From the NCBI GenBank assembly GCA_003168335.1, contig PMSM01000005.1:310001-374000 (forward strand): DNA of 64,000 bases, written 5' to 3'. The notes beneath the pieces were generated by a model. The model saw only the letters and a program-made list of their open reading frames with translations, had not been told where the DNA came from and made no database searches. This stretch comes from Blastocatellia bacterium (GTDB lineage Bacteria > Acidobacteriota > Blastocatellia > Pyrinomonadales > Pyrinomonadaceae). Position 1 is the first letter of the stretch; the number at the start of each line of letters is the position of its first letter. This document shows, one piece after another, positions 62,467 through 64,000 of the stretch. Both the position numbers and the translations under genes were made by a program.

Positions 62467-62989
62467 GAGCGCGAAAAGATTCACCGCTGCCTTCTTCGAA
62501 CGAGAAGAAGATTTGATTGCTGGGGCCGCTGAAGCGCGGCTGGCGGGCTTTGAAGTTTACGACGTATATACGCCTTACCCGGTTCATGGCATGGACCGAG
62601 CAGTGGCGTTGCCGCCGTCGCGTCTGACTTGGATCGCCTTACTCGCCGGTGCGCTGGGCTTGGTTTTTGGCTTGACGTTGCAAGTTTGGACCTCGGCCTA
62701 CGACTGGCCGTTGAATGTTGGCGGCAAGCCATTCAATTCGTTTCCGCTATTCATTCCCGTGACCTTCGAGTTGACCGTCTTGTTCTCGGGATTGATTGCG
62801 ATCGGGGTGCTGTTTGCGCGTAACCGCATGTGGCTGTTCAGTAAGCGGAGAGTTTTCGAGCGAGTGACCGACGATCGCTTCGTGCTGGTGCTGAAACAAT
62901 CCGACGCGTCATTCGATATCGACAAAGCCCAGCGCCTGTTTTCCCGTCACCACGCGATCGATGTAGTCGAAGGAGACCAGTTCGTATGA
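62453..62989 (+). CDS. actD: Alternative complex III subunit D (DUF3341)
   Basis: 178 residues. D-L-I-A-G-A-A-E-A-R-L-A-G-F-E-V-Y-D-V-Y-T-P-Y-P-V-H-G-M-D is the DUF3341 start, followed by two transmembrane helices (about 57-80 and 95-120). Structural membrane subunit of ACIII without cofactor. Overlaps both neighbours (14 and 4 bases). Confidence 0.95.
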
Positions 62990-63546
62990 GGAGGACGCTC
63001 ACATGGGTCACGGTGATCCTGCTGCCGGTGGTTGTGATCGGCGGCGTGCGCTTGATGAACCGCGATGTTGGTGTCCGAAACCGTGAGTGGCCCACGCAGA
63101 TGCAGTACTCGCCTGCTTATCGTTCACAGACTGCGAATTCGGTGTTGCCATATCAGATGACTGAACAACCGCCGGTGCCAGGGACAGTGCCGCGAGGTTT
63201 CCAACCGTTTCACTATGGACCTGATCAGGCAGAAGCAGATCGCGCAGGTCGCGAGCTGAAAAATCCGTTTCAGCCCACCACGGAAAATCTTGCGCGTGGG
63301 CAATACATATTCACAAACAATTGTGCCGTCTGTCATGGCGCCACGGGTGCTGGTGATGGTCCAATCATTCCGAAGTATCCGAATCCGCCTTCATACCAGA
63401 CTGAGAAATCAAAGAGCCTGCCCGATGGGACGATGTTTCATGTGATTACGATGGGCCGAAATAATATGCCTTCACATGCGGCGCAAGTTTCGGCGGACGA
63501 TCGCTGGAAGGCGATCATTTACATTCGGAAGTTGCAAGGGAAGTAG
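62986..63546 (+). CDS. actE: Alternative complex III mono-haem cytochrome c (ActE)
   Basis: 186 residues. An N-terminal hydrophobic helix (about 5-22) anchors it; no lipobox Cys is present, unlike many ActE proteins. One C-A-V-C-H haem site (about residue 109) in N-C-A-V-C-H-G-A-T-G-A-G-D-G and the distal Met in M-G-R-N-N-M-P-S. Delivers electrons from ACIII to a soluble carrier or oxidase. Four-base overlap with actD. Confidence 0.93.
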   Translation: MRRTLTWVTVILLPVVVIGGVRLMNRDVGVRNREWPTQMQYSPAYRSQTANSVLPYQMTEQPPVPGTVPRGFQPFHYGPDQAEADRAGRELKNPFQPTTENLARGQYIFTNNCAVCHGATGAGDGPIIPKYPNPPSYQTEKSKSLPDGTMFHVITMGRNNMPSHAAQVSADDRWKAIIYIRKLQGK

Positions 63547-63552
63547 GAACTT

Positions 63553-63580
63553 TCACCACAGAGGACACAGAGGAAACGCA
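63553..63580 (+). repeat. ACAGAG-type intergenic repeat
   Basis: CACCACAGAGGACACAGAGG followed by AAACGCAGAG: three near-repeats of CACAGAGG. Similar strings are scattered between genes in many bacteria. It fills most of the 52-base actE-actF gap. Confidence 0.5.
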
Positions 63581-63598
63581 GAGATTGCACACGGAGTT

Positions 63599-64000
63599 AT
63601 GTCAGACAAAAAGTTCATCACTGGCCGCGAACAGAAACTCCTCTTTGTCATGCTTGGCATCGGCGTGATTGGGTTCGCCGCAGGCCTCTACACGAACGAC
63701 CCGCGATTGTGGCCGAGTTTTCTGCTTAACGCATTCTTCTTTCTGACACTAGCGCTCGGGGCTACTGTCTTTACCAGTATCAACCGTGTCGCGAACGCTG
63801 GCTGGGACACAGCTATCCGTCGCGTGCCTGAAGCGATGATGAGTTACTTGCCGCTTGGCTCGCTGGCGATGCTCGCGCTCGTCTTTGGTCGAAACACCTT
63901 GTATGAAGGTTTGCGTACATTCTTCGGCTATGCAGGCAAGCCGATGGTGTTCAAGAACGCCTGGCTCAGCACGCCATTCTTCTTCTCGCGCATGGCGGTA
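63599..64000 (+). CDS. actF: Alternative complex III membrane subunit (ActF), cut by window end
   Basis: The frame starts at ATG 63599 (CGGAG just upstream) and is open for 134 codons to the last base. M-S-D-K-K-F-I-T-G-R-E-Q-K-L-L, then helices F-V-M-L-G-I-G-V-I-G-F-A-A-G, F-L-L-N-A-F-F-F-L-T-L-A-L-G and Y-L-P-L-G-S-L-A-M-L-A-L, with W-L-S-T-P-F-F-F-S-R at the end. This is the start of ActF, the second large membrane subunit. Cytochrome c oxidase genes often follow in ACIII loci. Confidence 0.9.
   Translation, partial: MSDKKFITGREQKLLFVMLGIGVIGFAAGLYTNDPRLWPSFLLNAFFFLTLALGATVFTSINRVANAGWDTAIRRVPEAMMSYLPLGSLAMLALVFGRNTLYEGLRTFFGYAGKPMVFKNAWLSTPFFFSRMAV

Overview
The window looks like chromosomal DNA of an Acidobacteriota member, most likely class Blastocatellia. 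The support is gene content only: secreted CHAT/TPR proteins beside an ECF-like sigma factor, CSLREA-type beta-helix proteins with Pro-Thr repeats, a Calx-beta/DUF4214 protein, a menaquinone-type sdhCAB operon, alternative complex III and moderately high GC. No rRNA gene is present to confirm it.

Region 1 (1-13.6 kb) is a surface/secretome block. A truncated Calx-beta/DUF4214 protein ends at a clear terminator. Then come an ECF-like sigma factor, a membrane anti-sigma-like protein, a giant exported TPR-CHAT protease-like protein and two small exported proteins. Three promoters here share one bipartite element with identical 20-bp geometry (3295, 7578, 8364), which suggests a local sigma regulon and fixes three start codons. 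A glycine-rich beta-helix adhesin-like protein closes the block.

Region 2 (13.7-21.5 kb) is an integration scar zone. It holds 3' fragments of tRNA-Lys(CUU) and tRNA-Met(CAU), a decapitated tyrosine integrase, a broken IS6-family copy and other gene fragments. Two secreted-protein genes are intact on the minus strand; one has a HEAT array resembling the vitellogenin/lipid-transfer fold.

Region 3 (21.5-32.4 kb) is a plus-strand signalling array of two sensor kinases, a stand-alone receiver, two receiver-kinase hybrids, another receiver and a REC-PAS-GGDEF-EAL protein. It appears to have grown by internal duplication and has no DNA-binding output; the visible output is c-di-GMP turnover.

Region 4 (32.4-43.6 kb) has an intact IS6-family element, small acquired genes and pseudogenes, a cytochrome b561-molybdopterin fusion and sdhCAB, followed by a stretch of gene debris.

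Region 5 (43.7-64 kb) is a nitrogen-oxide respiration and stress block: ric, hemerythrin-like proteins (one frameshifted), a cupin, a DUF6448-like protein, an NnrS-like membrane protein with DUF1858-like ends, and two divergent regulators (PAS-LuxR and Rrf2). The Rrf2 gene overlaps narC, and the same strand continues narC-G-H-J-I and then actA-B-C-D-E-F. narI and actA are 4 bp apart, so a Thermus-like nitrate reductase cluster and alternative complex III appear to form one transcription unit, implying electron-transfer coupling between nitrate respiration and the menaquinol:cytochrome c branch.
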